Of a stretch of 17,346 nt of DNA, positions 6,550 to 13,629 are shown piece after piece. A program made the translations under genes and the position numbers. The notes below the pieces were generated by a model. The model was given only the letters and a program-made list of their open reading frames with translations, searched no databases and was not told where the DNA came from. This DNA is from an uncultured Collinsella sp. (GTDB lineage: Bacteria > Actinomycetota > Coriobacteriia > Coriobacteriales > Coriobacteriaceae): NCBI GenBank assembly GCA_900543945.1, contig UQTN01000043.1, forward strand, positions 1 to 17,346, read 5' to 3'. Every line of letters begins with the position of its first letter. Position 1 is the stretch's first letter.

Positions 6550-6612
6550 GCAGTCCAGGCGGGTGCCGGAATGGGACTTGGGCACGCGCGAACCTACTTG
6601 AAAGGCTACCTT

Positions 6613-7017
6613 ATGGCTATCGAGAAGACCTTCATCATGATTAAGCCCGACGCCGTGCGCGATCGCAAGATCGGCGAGATCGTTGCTCGCATTGAGCGCA
6701 GCGGCCTTGTTATCGAGCGCATGGAGATGACCACGCTCGAGCGCGCTACCGTCGAGGAGCACTACGCCCATCTGGCCGACAAGCCCTTCTTTGGCGGTCT
6801 CTGCGACTTTATGACGAGCGGTCCGGTCGTCAAGATGGTCGTTTCCGGCCTCTCCGCTGTCTCCAAGATGCGCACCCTTATGGGCGCCACCAACCCGCTT
6901 GATGCTGCCCCCGGCACCATTCGCGGCGACTTTGCTGTCGATGTCAACGCCAACGTGATCCACGGCTCCGACTGCCTGGAGAACGCCGAGATCGAGATCA
7001 AGCGCTTTTTTGGCTAA
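6613..7017 (+). CDS. ndk: Nucleoside diphosphate kinase
   Basis: The 134-residue protein is a complete NDK, which transfers the gamma phosphate of ATP to nucleoside diphosphates through a phosphohistidine. It shows the N-terminal KTFIMIKPDAV strand, the ATNPxxAxPGTIRGDFA stretch, and the active-site signature NVIHGSD with His117. The residue after GSD is Cys, where most family members have a small residue such as Ser; this departs from the usual signature but not from a catalytic residue. ATG 6613 has AAAGG 7 nt upstream. The gene stands alone, with a strong terminator at 7056-7093. Confidence 0.97.
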   Translation: MAIEKTFIMIKPDAVRDRKIGEIVARIERSGLVIERMEMTTLERATVEEHYAHLADKPFFGGLCDFMTSGPVVKMVVSGLSAVSKMRTLMGATNPLDAAPGTIRGDFAVDVNANVIHGSDCLENAEIEIKRFFG

Positions 7018-7055
7018 ACCAGCTTTGACTCCTTAAAGCTGTTAGCGTGTGGCTT

Positions 7056-7093
7056 GGGCGCCGCGGAACTTCATCCGCGGCGCCCTTTTTATT
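7056..7093 (+). terminator. ndk terminator
   Basis: A 12-bp perfect stem, GGGCGCCGCGGA (7056-7067) with TCCGCGGCGCCC (7074-7085), closes a 6-nt loop and is followed by TTTTTATT. It is a strong intrinsic terminator. Confidence 0.93.
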
Positions 7094-7132
7094 CCAGTAG
7101 ACTTTTGGTAAACCCCCACAAATCTACTAAAG

Positions 7133-7167
7133 AGCCCCCGTCCGGATGTTTCTTCCGGGCGGGGGCT
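7133..7167 (-). terminator. rpiB terminator
   Basis: AGCCCCCG and CCGG (7133-7145, one unpaired base) pair with CCGG and CGGGGGCT (7155-7167). Read on the minus strand the stem is followed by CTTTAG, a modest U tract. It lies 31 bases beyond the rpiB stop and is convergent with the ndk terminator. Confidence 0.7.
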
Positions 7168-7197
7168 GGCGTTAGCGTCGTATGGCTTTGTGAATCT

Positions 7198-7665
7198 TTA
7201 GGCCTCGTCGACGATCTTAAGGCCGCGCGTGTGGTCGATCTCGTTGAGGAGGTTAACGCGACGCTCGTGACGGCCGCCCTCAAACTCGGCGTCGAGCCAC
7301 TCGTCGACGATCATCTTGGCGAGCTCGGAGCCAACGACGCGGGCGCCAAAGGCGAGCACGTTGGTGTTGTTGTGCATGCGCGAGAGCTTGGCGCTGAAGG
7401 GCTCGGAGCACACGACGGCGCGTACGCCCTCGACCTTGTTGGCAGCCAGGCTGATCCCGACGCCGGTGCCGCAGATCAGGATACCCAGGTCAACGTCGCC
7501 GTTGGCAACGGCCTTGCCCACTTTGTAACCGGCGATGGGGTAGTCGAAGCTCTCGGAGGTGTCGGTGCCAAAGTTCACGACCTCGCAGCCGCGCTCCTTC
7601 AGGTGCTCGGAAATGATGTTCTTGAGCTCGACGGCGGCGTGGTCGTTACCGATACCGATCTTCAT
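7198..7665 (-). CDS. rpiB: Ribose-5-phosphate isomerase B
   Basis: The 155-residue protein belongs to the RpiB/LacAB family, which interconverts ribose 5-phosphate and ribulose 5-phosphate in the pentose phosphate pathway. The start reads MKIGIGNDHAAVELK with Asp8 and His9. The anion-binding and catalytic loop is CGTGVGISLAANK with Cys65. RMHNNTNVL carries His97, equivalent to the second catalytic His. The length is a few residues above the usual 145-150. I place the start at 7665 because GAGGAA (7672-7677) sits 6 nt upstream and the family starts there; the longer open frame upstream lacks family character. It is divergent from the desulfidase gene. A role as a lactose-pathway LacA/LacB subunit is less likely with no lac genes nearby. 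Confidence 0.95.
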   Translation of the reverse strand: MKIGIGNDHAAVELKNIISEHLKERGCEVVNFGTDTSESFDYPIAGYKVGKAVANGDVDLGILICGTGVGISLAANKVEGVRAVVCSEPFSAKLSRMHNNTNVLAFGARVVGSELAKMIVDEWLDAEFEGGRHERRVNLLNEIDHTRGLKIVDEA

Positions 7666-7747
7666 GGATGGTTCCTCTCTGGTCTGTGCGGCGCAAATGC
7701 TAAAGGTGTTTACCGCGTTCGACTGCATGATAGCGCGACTTTTGCGT

Positions 7748-7766
7748 AAACGCTCGGGCGTTTTTT
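7748..7766 (+). terminator. Orphan small hairpin with T tract upstream of cyuA-like gene
   Basis: AAACGC (7748-7753), loop TCGG, and GCGTTT (7758-7763) are followed by TTT, giving six T in a row. It looks like a short plus-strand terminator, but no plus-strand gene precedes it. It could end a leader or an antisense RNA to the rpiB 5' region. Confidence 0.35.
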
Positions 7767-7935
7767 GGTCAAACGCTTTAGCAGGCAACAAGACCGGCCT
7801 CTCATGAATAATGCCGCCAATTTGTGCTTGAGCGCCGTCCGCCGGAACCGTGGTTGCGGTTTTTGATGCATTGTTATCAAATAAAGGAGCCAACTTTTTT
7901 GAAAGTCCAGCCCGTTATGCAAGCAGGAGATACCT

Positions 7936-9255
7936 ATGCCTACCGATTCCATCCGTGATGCCGCGTTTTGCGATGTTTTGAACCGCGAGCTTGTCTGTGC
8001 ACTCGGCTGCACCGAGCCCATTGCCGTTGCCTATGCAGCGGCGCTGGCGAGCCAGACGCTCGGTTGCGAACCCGATCATATGGATGTTGCCTGCTCGGGC
8101 AACATTATCAAGAACGTTAAGAGCGTGACCGTGCCCAACTCGGGCGGTATGCACGGTATTGAAGCCGCGGCCGTGCTGGGTGCCGTGGGCGGCGACGCTA
8201 AGAGCGCGCTCGAGGTGCTCGAGAGCGTTAACGATGAAGACCGCGCTCGCGTGGCCGAGCTCCTCGCCGACGCCGGCTACTGCGATGTGTCGCTTGTCGA
8301 GGGTGTGCCCAACCTCTACATCAAGGTGACTGCGACGGCCGGGGGCCATACCGCGGTCGTCGAGATTACCGATCACCACACTAATGTCACGTGCCATACG
8401 CTCGATGGTATTCCGGTATGCGGCAAGTCGGCGGGGGAGTGCGCCGCCTGCGCCGAGCGCGTGGTGGCCGAGCGTGCGGCAGATAACGCCGATACGCCCA
8501 TGTCCATTGATTCCATCATCGACTTTATCGAGGACGGTGACATTGAGGGCGCCCGCGCTGCCGTTGAGCGTCAGATTGAGCTGAATGGCGCAATCAGTGC
8601 CGAGGGCCTTGCGCACGCTTGGGGCGCCGAGGTGGGTCGTACGCTGCTGGGTGCTCGTGCCGATGACGTCGCCTGCCGTGCCCGTGCCCGTGCGGCCGCC
8701 GGGTCCGACGCCCGCATGAACGGTTGCGCGCTGCCGGTCGCCATTGTGTGCGGCTCGGGCAATCAGGGCATTACCTGCGCACTGCCCGTCATGGAGTATG
8801 CCGAGTACCTGCGCTGCGACCACGAGCGCCTGGTGCGCGCCGTGATGCTGTCCGATCTTATCGCCGTGCATATCAAGAGCTATATTGGTGCGCTCTCGGC
8901 GTTTTGCGGTGCTATTTGCGCTGCGTGCGGTGCCGGTGCTGCGATTACCTGGCTGTGCGGTGGCACGCGCGAGCAGATTGGCGCGACGGTTTCGAACACG
9001 CTCGGTAACGTTGGCGGCATCGTGTGCGATGGCGCCAAGGCGAGCTGTGCCGCCAAGATCTCGGCTGCCGTCGATGCAGCGATCCTGGGCCATGATATGG
9101 CCATGCAGGGTCGCGGCTTCCGCGCCGGCGAGGGCCTGATCCAAGATACCGTTGAGCAGACAATCGCCAGTATGGGCTACGTAGGCCGCGTGGGCATGAA
9201 GGACACCGACGTCGAGATCCTCAACATCATGATCGGCAAGACTCGAGTCTGTTAG
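7936..9255 (+). CDS. cyuA: L-cysteine desulfidase, CyuA/YhaM (UPF0597) family
   Basis: The 439-residue protein matches the UPF0597 family, related to the alpha subunit of Fe-S L-serine dehydratases. Characterised members are oxygen-sensitive [4Fe-4S] enzymes that convert L-cysteine to pyruvate, ammonia and sulfide. Visible family marks are GCTEPIAVAYA (Cys25), ACSGNIIKNV near 52-61, the Cys/Gly-rich stretch CGAICAACGAGAAI, and VCDGAKASCA with Cys364 and Cys371; Cys25 and the late Cys are the likely cluster ligands. It is unusually rich in cysteine. The start has AGGAG 6 nt upstream. It is cytosolic, with no signal or membrane segments. The stop overlaps the stop of the convergent HAD gene. 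Serine or another amino acid as substrate cannot be excluded. Confidence 0.88.
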   Translation: MPTDSIRDAAFCDVLNRELVCALGCTEPIAVAYAAALASQTLGCEPDHMDVACSGNIIKNVKSVTVPNSGGMHGIEAAAVLGAVGGDAKSALEVLESVNDEDRARVAELLADAGYCDVSLVEGVPNLYIKVTATAGGHTAVVEITDHHTNVTCHTLDGIPVCGKSAGECAACAERVVAERAADNADTPMSIDSIIDFIEDGDIEGARAAVERQIELNGAISAEGLAHAWGAEVGRTLLGARADDVACRARARAAAGSDARMNGCALPVAIVCGSGNQGITCALPVMEYAEYLRCDHERLVRAVMLSDLIAVHIKSYIGALSAFCGAICAACGAGAAITWLCGGTREQIGATVSNTLGNVGGIVCDGAKASCAAKISAAVDAAILGHDMAMQGRGFRAGEGLIQDTVEQTIASMGYVGRVGMKDTDVEILNIMIGKTRVC

Positions 9256-10010
9256 GACAACTCTTCCGCTACTTGGTGTTCGTAGAAGGCTTCTACTACG
9301 GCGTTAAAGTCGCGGGCGAAGCCTTCCATGGTTCCGCGCCAGGTAGCTCGGCCGGGTTTTCCCTGGCCTACATAGGCAGTCTGAATGCCGCAGGCGGGGC
9401 TAGGGAAGTCGCGTTTGGGATCGTTGCCCACCATAAGGACCTCGTGCGGTTCGAGCCCCATCACCTGAAGCTGCTCTAGATAGTAGGTGGCATCAGGCTT
9501 GCAGCGGGTGGCGTTTCCCATGTGCGTGACGAGCTCAAAGGGGGCGTCGGCCAGGTCGCCCCAACCCATGCGGCACTCGATGGCCCCCTGCGGAAAGCTG
9601 GGGTTGGTAAAGAGCGCGCAGCGCAGCCCTGCGTCCTGTACGGCCTGGAGCGCGGCGTGTGCGCCCGGCATGGCATGGGCGTTGATGAGTTCGTCATTCT
9701 TGTACGGAAGAACTTCGCGGTCGTAGTAGGTAAACGCCTCGTAGATGAGGGGATCGGAGAGGCAGATGCCGCATCGGCGCTCGACCTCGGTGCGGTAAAA
9801 CTCAAGATTGGTGCGGTTGTCCGTGCCGCTTCGGCGGTTGGCGTTGAGGTCGACCAGGATGGTGCCGAGGCGTGCCATCGTGCCCCCGCGGCTGCGACGT
9901 CCGATATCCGCGAGCATCGATGAGACATCCTTAAAATAGCGAAGGATGAACGCATTGAGGTTAATGCTAAGAAGCGTCTCGTCCATATCGAAAACGACTG
10001 CTTTGAGCAC
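9252..10010 (-). CDS. HAD superfamily hydrolase (subfamily IA-like)
   Basis: The 252-residue protein is a HAD phosphatase of unknown substrate. Motif I is FDMDET (nucleophile Asp8, Asp10), motif II is in LFTNPS, motif III is the Lys of RCKPDATYY, and motif IV is GNDPKRD at 195-201. A helical cap sits between motifs I and II, as in subfamily I. I chose the GTG start at 10010 because it lies just before the HAD core strand and has AAAGG (10018-10022) 7 nt upstream; the longer open frame is AT-rich noncoding-like sequence. TAA at 9252-9254 overlaps the TAG of the convergent desulfidase gene, with no terminator between. Such proteins often clean up phosphorylated side products. Confidence 0.88.
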   Translation of the reverse strand: MLKAVVFDMDETLLSINLNAFILRYFKDVSSMLADIGRRSRGGTMARLGTILVDLNANRRSGTDNRTNLEFYRTEVERRCGICLSDPLIYEAFTYYDREVLPYKNDELINAHAMPGAHAALQAVQDAGLRCALFTNPSFPQGAIECRMGWGDLADAPFELVTHMGNATRCKPDATYYLEQLQVMGLEPHEVLMVGNDPKRDFPSPACGIQTAYVGQGKPGRATWRGTMEGFARDFNAVVEAFYEHQVAEELS

Positions 10011-10165
10011 GCGGGCACCTTTCTCGAAAAATCGTTCCAGAATCGTATGTCTGGGATACTTTACCCCAAAGCAGTATGCTTCACTGCTTATCGTCAACTT
10101 GTGGAGACAGTCGTTCACAAGATTGCGAAAAAGTCTCCATACGAGTAAAAAATCGCAGTTCACGC

Positions 10166-10194
10166 TTGAAATCGAAGTGATTTCCCCGTAATCT
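10166..10194 (+). promoter_or_regulatory. Candidate rpsA promoter
   Basis: TTGAAA (10166-10171) and TAATCT (10189-10194) are 17 bp apart. The -10 match is weak; an overlapping TATACG a few bases later is an alternative. A start near 10200 would give a leader of about 125 nt. Confidence 0.3.
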
Positions 10195-10296
10195 ATACGG
10201 ACGTGATTGCATAAGCGTCACATCAGTATCTGTCGGCTCCCGAGTGTTCCTAAACGTTGTGTGCTTGTCGCACCCTTCTGTAGGTCCTAGCAATCG

Positions 10297-10321
10297 GGGC
10301 CCCGTAGTTCGAAAGGGGTCC
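10297..10321 (+). promoter_or_regulatory. Hairpin sequestering the rpsA Shine-Dalgarno
   Basis: GGGCCCC (10297-10303) can pair with GGGGTCC (10315-10321), seven pairs including one G-U, with an 11-nt loop. The 3' arm contains the GGGG core of the ribosome site AAAGGGG (10312-10318) for the TTG start at 10326. Such a structure could limit translation, a plausible point for S1 autoregulation. Confidence 0.4.
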
Positions 10322-10325
10322 ACCT

Positions 10326-11492
10326 TTGAGTGAGATTCAGAACTCGTCCATTTTCTCTCTTGACGATGTCAACGAGGAGGAGATGAACAACCTCATCGAC
10401 GGTACGATTACCGACTTTGATGAGGGCGATCTCGTTAACGGCACTGTCGTTAAGATCGAGCATGACGAGGTGCTCGTTGACATCGGATTTAAGTCCGAGG
10501 GCGTTATCCCGGTCCGCGAGCTGTCCATCCGCAAGGACGCTAACCCTGCAGACATCGTTGCACTCGGTGATCCCATCGAGGCCCTCGTTCTCCAGAAGGA
10601 GGACAAGGACGGTCGTCTGGTCCTGTCCAAGAAGCGTGCCGAGTACGAGCGTGCTTGGAACCGCATCGAGGAGAAGTTCAGCTCCGGCGAGAACGTCGAG
10701 GGCGAGGTTATCGAGGTTGTCAAGGGCGGCCTGATCCTCGACATCGGCCTGCGTGGCTTCCTGCCCGCTTCCCTCGTCGACCTCCGTCGCGTCAAGGACC
10801 TCACCTCCTACATGGGCACCCGCATCGAGGCCCGCGTCATCGAGATGGACCGCAACCGCAACAACGTTGTCCTCTCCCGTCGCGTCGTGCTCGAGGAGTC
10901 CCGTAAGGCCGAGCGCTCCGAGATCCTGTCCAAGCTCAAGTCTGGCATGCGTCTCCAGGGCACCGTTTCCTCCATCGTCGACTTCGGCGCCTTCGTCGAC
11001 CTCGGCGGTATCGACGGCCTCATCCACATCTCCGAGCTCTCCTGGAACCACGTCAACCATCCTTCCGAGGTTGTCAAGGTCGGCCAGGAGGTCGAGGTCG
11101 AGGTTCTCGACGTCGACCTCAACCGCGAGCGCATCTCCCTGGGTCTCAAGCAGACCACCGAGGATCCGTGGCGCGCACTGGTCAAGAAGTACCCCGTTGG
11201 CGCTATCGTCGAGGGCACTGTGACCAAGCTTGTCCCGTTCGGCGCTTTCGTCGATCTGGGCGAGGGCATCGAGGGCCTGGTGCACATCTCCGAGATGGCC
11301 AACAAGCACGTCGATCAGCCTTCTCAGGTCACCCATGTGGGCGACAAGGTTCAGGTCAAGGTCATGGAAATCGACCTCGACCGTCGTCGTATCTCCCTGT
11401 CCATGAAGTCTGCTGCTGAGACTCTGGGCGTCGAGATCGAGGTTACCCCGCTGCCTTCCGAGAAGAAGGACGAGGAGACCGACGCCGAGTAA
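10326..11492 (+). CDS. rpsA: 30S ribosomal protein S1, four S1 domains
   Basis: The 388-residue protein carries four S1 (OB-fold) RNA-binding repeats at roughly 33-105, 119-190, 206-277 and 291-364. Repeats 3 and 4 have the canonical VDFGAFVDLGGIDGLIHISE and VPFGAFVDLGEGIEGLVHIS cores. The first two are more divergent, as usual for ribosome-binding repeats. An acidic C-terminal tail follows. Four repeats are typical of Actinobacteria, against six in E. coli. S1 helps load mRNA on the 30S subunit. The start is TTG at 10326 with AAAGGGG 7 nt upstream; the local hairpin may tune initiation. Codon use is strongly biased to C-ending codons, as expected of a highly expressed gene. A strong terminator follows, so it is probably monocistronic. 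Confidence 0.96.
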   Translation: MSEIQNSSIFSLDDVNEEEMNNLIDGTITDFDEGDLVNGTVVKIEHDEVLVDIGFKSEGVIPVRELSIRKDANPADIVALGDPIEALVLQKEDKDGRLVLSKKRAEYERAWNRIEEKFSSGENVEGEVIEVVKGGLILDIGLRGFLPASLVDLRRVKDLTSYMGTRIEARVIEMDRNRNNVVLSRRVVLEESRKAERSEILSKLKSGMRLQGTVSSIVDFGAFVDLGGIDGLIHISELSWNHVNHPSEVVKVGQEVEVEVLDVDLNRERISLGLKQTTEDPWRALVKKYPVGAIVEGTVTKLVPFGAFVDLGEGIEGLVHISEMANKHVDQPSQVTHVGDKVQVKVMEIDLDRRRISLSMKSAAETLGVEIEVTPLPSEKKDEETDAE

Positions 11493-11518
11493 TTCGGTTT
11501 GACGATCACTTGTTTTAA

Positions 11519-11550
11519 GGGATCCGTCCGTAATGGACGGGTCCCTTTTT
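11519..11550 (+). terminator. rpsA terminator
   Basis: GGGATCCGTCC (11519-11529) pairs with GGACGGGTCCC (11535-11545), 11 pairs including one G-U, with loop GTAAT, and is followed by TTTTT. It is a strong intrinsic terminator 27 bases after the rpsA stop. Confidence 0.92.
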
Positions 11551-11759
11551 GCATTTGGCGCCGAGATGCGCAACGCTGCCGGGCTGTCCACAGGCTATTG
11601 GATTGTCGGTGCATGAAAAAAGCCGACATCCCGCCTCGGGGAGGAGGCGGGAACACACCGAGTGCGGTCGCGTCTCGACTGACGACGTTGCCCATCGACA
11701 GGACCATTGTAGCGCATGGCGGTTCTTGGTTTATCGTGTCGAGCGTTTGCGTTGTGCCA

Positions 11760-11786
11760 TTGCCTGCGGTAACGGTGTGCTACACT
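11760..11786 (+). promoter_or_regulatory. Candidate rnpB promoter
   Basis: TTGCCT (11760-11765) and TACACT (11781-11786) are 15 bp apart, and TACACT is preceded by TGC. The -10 element ends 8 nt before the predicted 5' end of RNase P RNA, which fits a start at the P1 helix. Confidence 0.45.
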
Positions 11787-11793
11787 CTTGCAC

Positions 11794-12157
11794 TGCTGAG
11801 TGGGCCAGACGGTCGCGCGATGTGCTGCTTGCAGTACGCGTGAGGAAAGTCCGGGCTCCAGAGGGCGGGATGCCGGCTAACGGCCGGGCGGAGTGATCCG
11901 ACGGAAAGCGCCGCAGAAAAGAAGACTCCCACCTGCGCCGCAAGGCGTAAAGGGAAAAGCTGAAACGGTGGTGTAAGAGACCACCAGCGTCGTGGCAACA
12001 CGGCGGCTTGGCAAGCCCCATCCGGAGCAAGCGCGAATAGGAACGCTATGGGCCGGCCCGGTCCGCGTTCGGGTAGCGTGCGTGGAGCTGCATGGTAACG
12101 TGCAGACAAGATAAATGACCGTTCACGACAGAACCCGGCTTACAAGCCCACTCAGCA
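11794..12157 (+). ncRNA. rnpB: RNase P RNA, bacterial type A
   Basis: This is the catalytic RNA that trims the 5' leader from tRNA precursors. The ends form helix P1: TGCTGAGTGGGC (11794-11805) pairs perfectly with GCCCACTCAGCA (12146-12157). The universally conserved 5' strand GAGGAAAGTCCGGGCTCC is at 11842-11859. The matching 3' strand ACGACAGAACCCGGCTTA ends at 12142, preceded by AGATAAATGACCGTTC, very close to the consensus. The length of about 364 nt is normal. Ends are set from P1 and may be off by a few bases. Immediately downstream lies a long imperfect hairpin at 12171-12275. Confidence 0.97.
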
Positions 12158-12170
12158 CTTTGTTGGCGCT

Positions 12171-12275
12171 GCGAACCCGTCAGCGTGGCAATCTGCCTTT
12201 CAAGCCTTCGGGCATGACCATAAGGTCAATGCCCTCGGCTTTCAAGGCGCCTTGCTCGCGCTGAGGGGTTCTCGC
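12171..12275 (+). other. Long imperfect hairpin downstream of rnpB
   Basis: This 105-nt segment folds on itself almost end to end. Matched blocks from outside in are GAACCC/GGGTTC, TCAGCG/CGCTGA, GGCAA/TTGCC with one bulge, GCCTT/AAGGC, AAGCC/GGCTT, GGGCAT/ATGCCC and GACC/GGTC, closing on loop ATAA at 12220-12223. About 40 pairs form, broken by small internal loops. It starts 13 nt after rnpB and ends in CTTTCGTT. It could be an unusual terminator or 3' processing structure, an independent small RNA, or a palindromic repeat element. Confidence 0.65.
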
Positions 12276-12373
12276 TTTCGTTGACGGATTCATCGGCGTT
12301 GTCATTCTTTTTACTAGGGTTATCGTATTATTGAGGCTGTTTGTTGCTCGCTTTATTCTGTTGAGGGGCTTCG

Positions 12374-13009
12374 TTGGACAGCTATTTTACTCTGCAATCG
12401 AATATTGAGGTTTCGGGTGAGCTTGTGGACCGCAAGAGCCGGTTTATTGCCCAGCTGGTCCATATTGAGTCCGAGGACGAGGCGAATGCCTTTATCGAGA
12501 TGGTTCGCAAGCGTCATTACGACGCTCGACACAATGTTCCCGCGTGGATTTTGGTCGATGGACGCGAGCGCCAGAGCGATGATGGTGAGCCGAGCCGCAC
12601 GAGCGGTATGCCGACACTCGAGGTGTTGCGCGGTGCGGAGCTCAAAAATGTTTGCTGCGTAGTGACACGCTATTTTGGTGGTACGTTGTTGGGGCCCGGT
12701 GGCTTGGTACGCGCCTATACCGCGGCGACGCAGGCGGCGGTGGCCGCGGCTCAGGAGGCCGGGCAGATCGTCGAGATGACGAGTGTCGTGCCTGTTGACG
12801 TGCATGTGGCCTATCCGCAGTATGAGCAGGTGCTTCGCTTGGCCCAGGATTCCGGTGCCAAGGTTTCGGATACCGAGTACGCGGATGCCGTGACGATTCA
12901 TTTGGTGTTTAAGGCGGGGGAGCAGGAGCCGTTTTGCGTTAAGATGCGCGAGCTTATGGCGGGGCGCGAGGAGATTGAGGTCGGCGCTCCCGAATTTGCC
13001 GAGTTCTAA
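12374..13009 (+). CDS. YigZ family protein (IMPACT/UPF0029 domain)
   Basis: The 211-residue protein has the two-domain layout of the YigZ/IMPACT family. An N-terminal UPF0029 domain covers about 1-125 with the signatures RHNVPAWIL, SDDGEPSRTSGMPTLEVL and VVTRYFGGTLLGPGGLVRAY. A ferredoxin-like DUF1949 domain covers about 140-205. The bacterial role is not settled; the eukaryotic relative IMPACT regulates GCN2, and the fold suggests nucleic-acid binding. The TTG start at 12374 is supported by GAGGGG at 12363-12368, and the family N-terminus begins here. Length is normal. The gene follows rnpB and its hairpin and ends at a strong bidirectional terminator. Confidence 0.92.
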   Translation: MDSYFTLQSNIEVSGELVDRKSRFIAQLVHIESEDEANAFIEMVRKRHYDARHNVPAWILVDGRERQSDDGEPSRTSGMPTLEVLRGAELKNVCCVVTRYFGGTLLGPGGLVRAYTAATQAAVAAAQEAGQIVEMTSVVPVDVHVAYPQYEQVLRLAQDSGAKVSDTEYADAVTIHLVFKAGEQEPFCVKMRELMAGREEIEVGAPEFAEF

Positions 13010-13011
13010 CG

Positions 13012-13063
13012 ACGACGGCCGGCGTGCTTTTGGATGAATCCCAAGCGCGCCGGCCATCGTTTT
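13012..13063. terminator. Bidirectional terminator between yigZ-like and C_GCAxxG genes
   Basis: GGCCGGCG (13017-13024) pairs perfectly with CGCCGGCC (13048-13055), with GCTT/AAGC inside and ACGA/TCGT outside, and TTTTA follows on the plus strand. It sits between two convergent genes. Confidence 0.85.
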
Positions 13064-13076
13064 ATGTTGTCGCCGT

Positions 13077-13523
13077 TTACTCGGCGAGCTGCTTTAGCAC
13101 ATCGCAGGCGATGTCGACGGCGTCGTCGATGCAGCCGGGGCAGCTGCGGAGCGGACCCTGGTCCGATCCGACGCCTTTGAGCGTGCCGCAGACGGTCGTG
13201 GTGTTCTTCTCGCCAAAGCGCTTGGCAATCTCGCGCGACAGCTTGTAGGTCTGGCCCTTGGTCTTGGGGTTCTCCATACCGTCGCTCATCACAAAGCCCA
13301 TGATGGCCACGGCGCCCGAGATGGCGCCGCAGGTCTCGGTCATGCCGCCCATGCCGGCGCCAAAGCCCTCGGTGAGGGTAAAGGCGATCTGGGGGTCGAG
13401 CCCCACAGCGGGCGCGAGCGTGCAAGCGACAGCCTGGGCGCAGTTAAAGCCGCGGGCGTGGTACTCGGCAGCCTGAGCCTGACAGGCGGTGATGTCGAGC
13501 TGGGTTGTATCGATTTGCTTCAT
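13077..13523 (-). CDS. C_GCAxxG_C_C family protein (cysteine-rich, putative redox)
   Basis: The 148-residue protein matches the small C_GCAxxG_C_C family found mainly in anaerobes. Conserved cysteines appear in order: Cys28 in RGFNCAQAV, Cys65 in GGMTETCGAISGA, and Cys128, Cys131 and Cys140 in the C-terminal CPGC...C. Glycine-rich EGFGAGMGGM lies between the first two. The cysteine pattern suggests metal or Fe-S binding or redox work, but no function is established that I can name with confidence. I use ATG 13523 because AAGGAG (13530-13535) lies 6 nt upstream; the longer open frame has no family content. No signal peptide or membrane helix is evident. It is divergent from metY, with a hairpin repeat in between. 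Confidence 0.85.
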   Translation of the reverse strand: MKQIDTTQLDITACQAQAAEYHARGFNCAQAVACTLAPAVGLDPQIAFTLTEGFGAGMGGMTETCGAISGAVAIMGFVMSDGMENPKTKGQTYKLSREIAKRFGEKNTTTVCGTLKGVGSDQGPLRSCPGCIDDAVDIACDVLKQLAE

Positions 13524-13629
13524 CGGTGTCTCCTTGATTACGGTGTACCCGCCTATGGTACCCTTGCTGGCGCATTCGCTTATCGAGACCGCAGTGCATA
13601 TCTCATTGTTTTTCGCCATCGAACACTTT

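Larger units (their letters stand above)
6236..6612. other. argH-ndk intergenic region
   Basis: It contains the argH terminator (6281-6314), a second hairpin at 6384-6406 (ACGGGCG with CGCCCGT, 9-nt loop, followed by TCTGTT), an AT-rich stretch near 6480-6525 and a candidate ndk promoter (6521-6549). No ORF with a good ribosome site is seen. The segment 6315-6406 could be a small RNA, but no promoter is evident. Confidence 0.5.
10011..10325. other. Divergent region between HAD gene and rpsA
   Basis: This AT-richer stretch holds the HAD ribosome site, an imperfect dyad CTTGTG/CACAAG near 10098-10121, a candidate rpsA promoter (10166-10194), about 130 bases of rpsA leader, and a hairpin that includes the rpsA Shine-Dalgarno sequence (10297-10321). 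No other gene is evident. Confidence 0.55.
11493..11793. other. rpsA-rnpB intergenic region
   Basis: It holds the rpsA terminator (11519-11550), an 8-bp hairpin CCCGCCTC/GAGGCGGG at 11630-11651, and the rnpB promoter region near 11760-11786. Read on the minus strand the 8-bp hairpin is followed by a T6 tract after 8 further bases. No ORF with ribosome site is seen. Confidence 0.55.

Noticed and set aside
10287..11591. Long minus-strand open frame opposite rpsA
   Set aside because: Low-complexity Asp/Leu/Val product created by the biased rpsA codons; no ribosome site or motif.
11630..11651. Hairpin CCCGCCTC/GAGGCGGG as a terminator of a minus-strand gene
   Set aside because: The T6 tract lies 8 bases beyond the stem and no minus-strand gene ends there; left as an unexplained hairpin.
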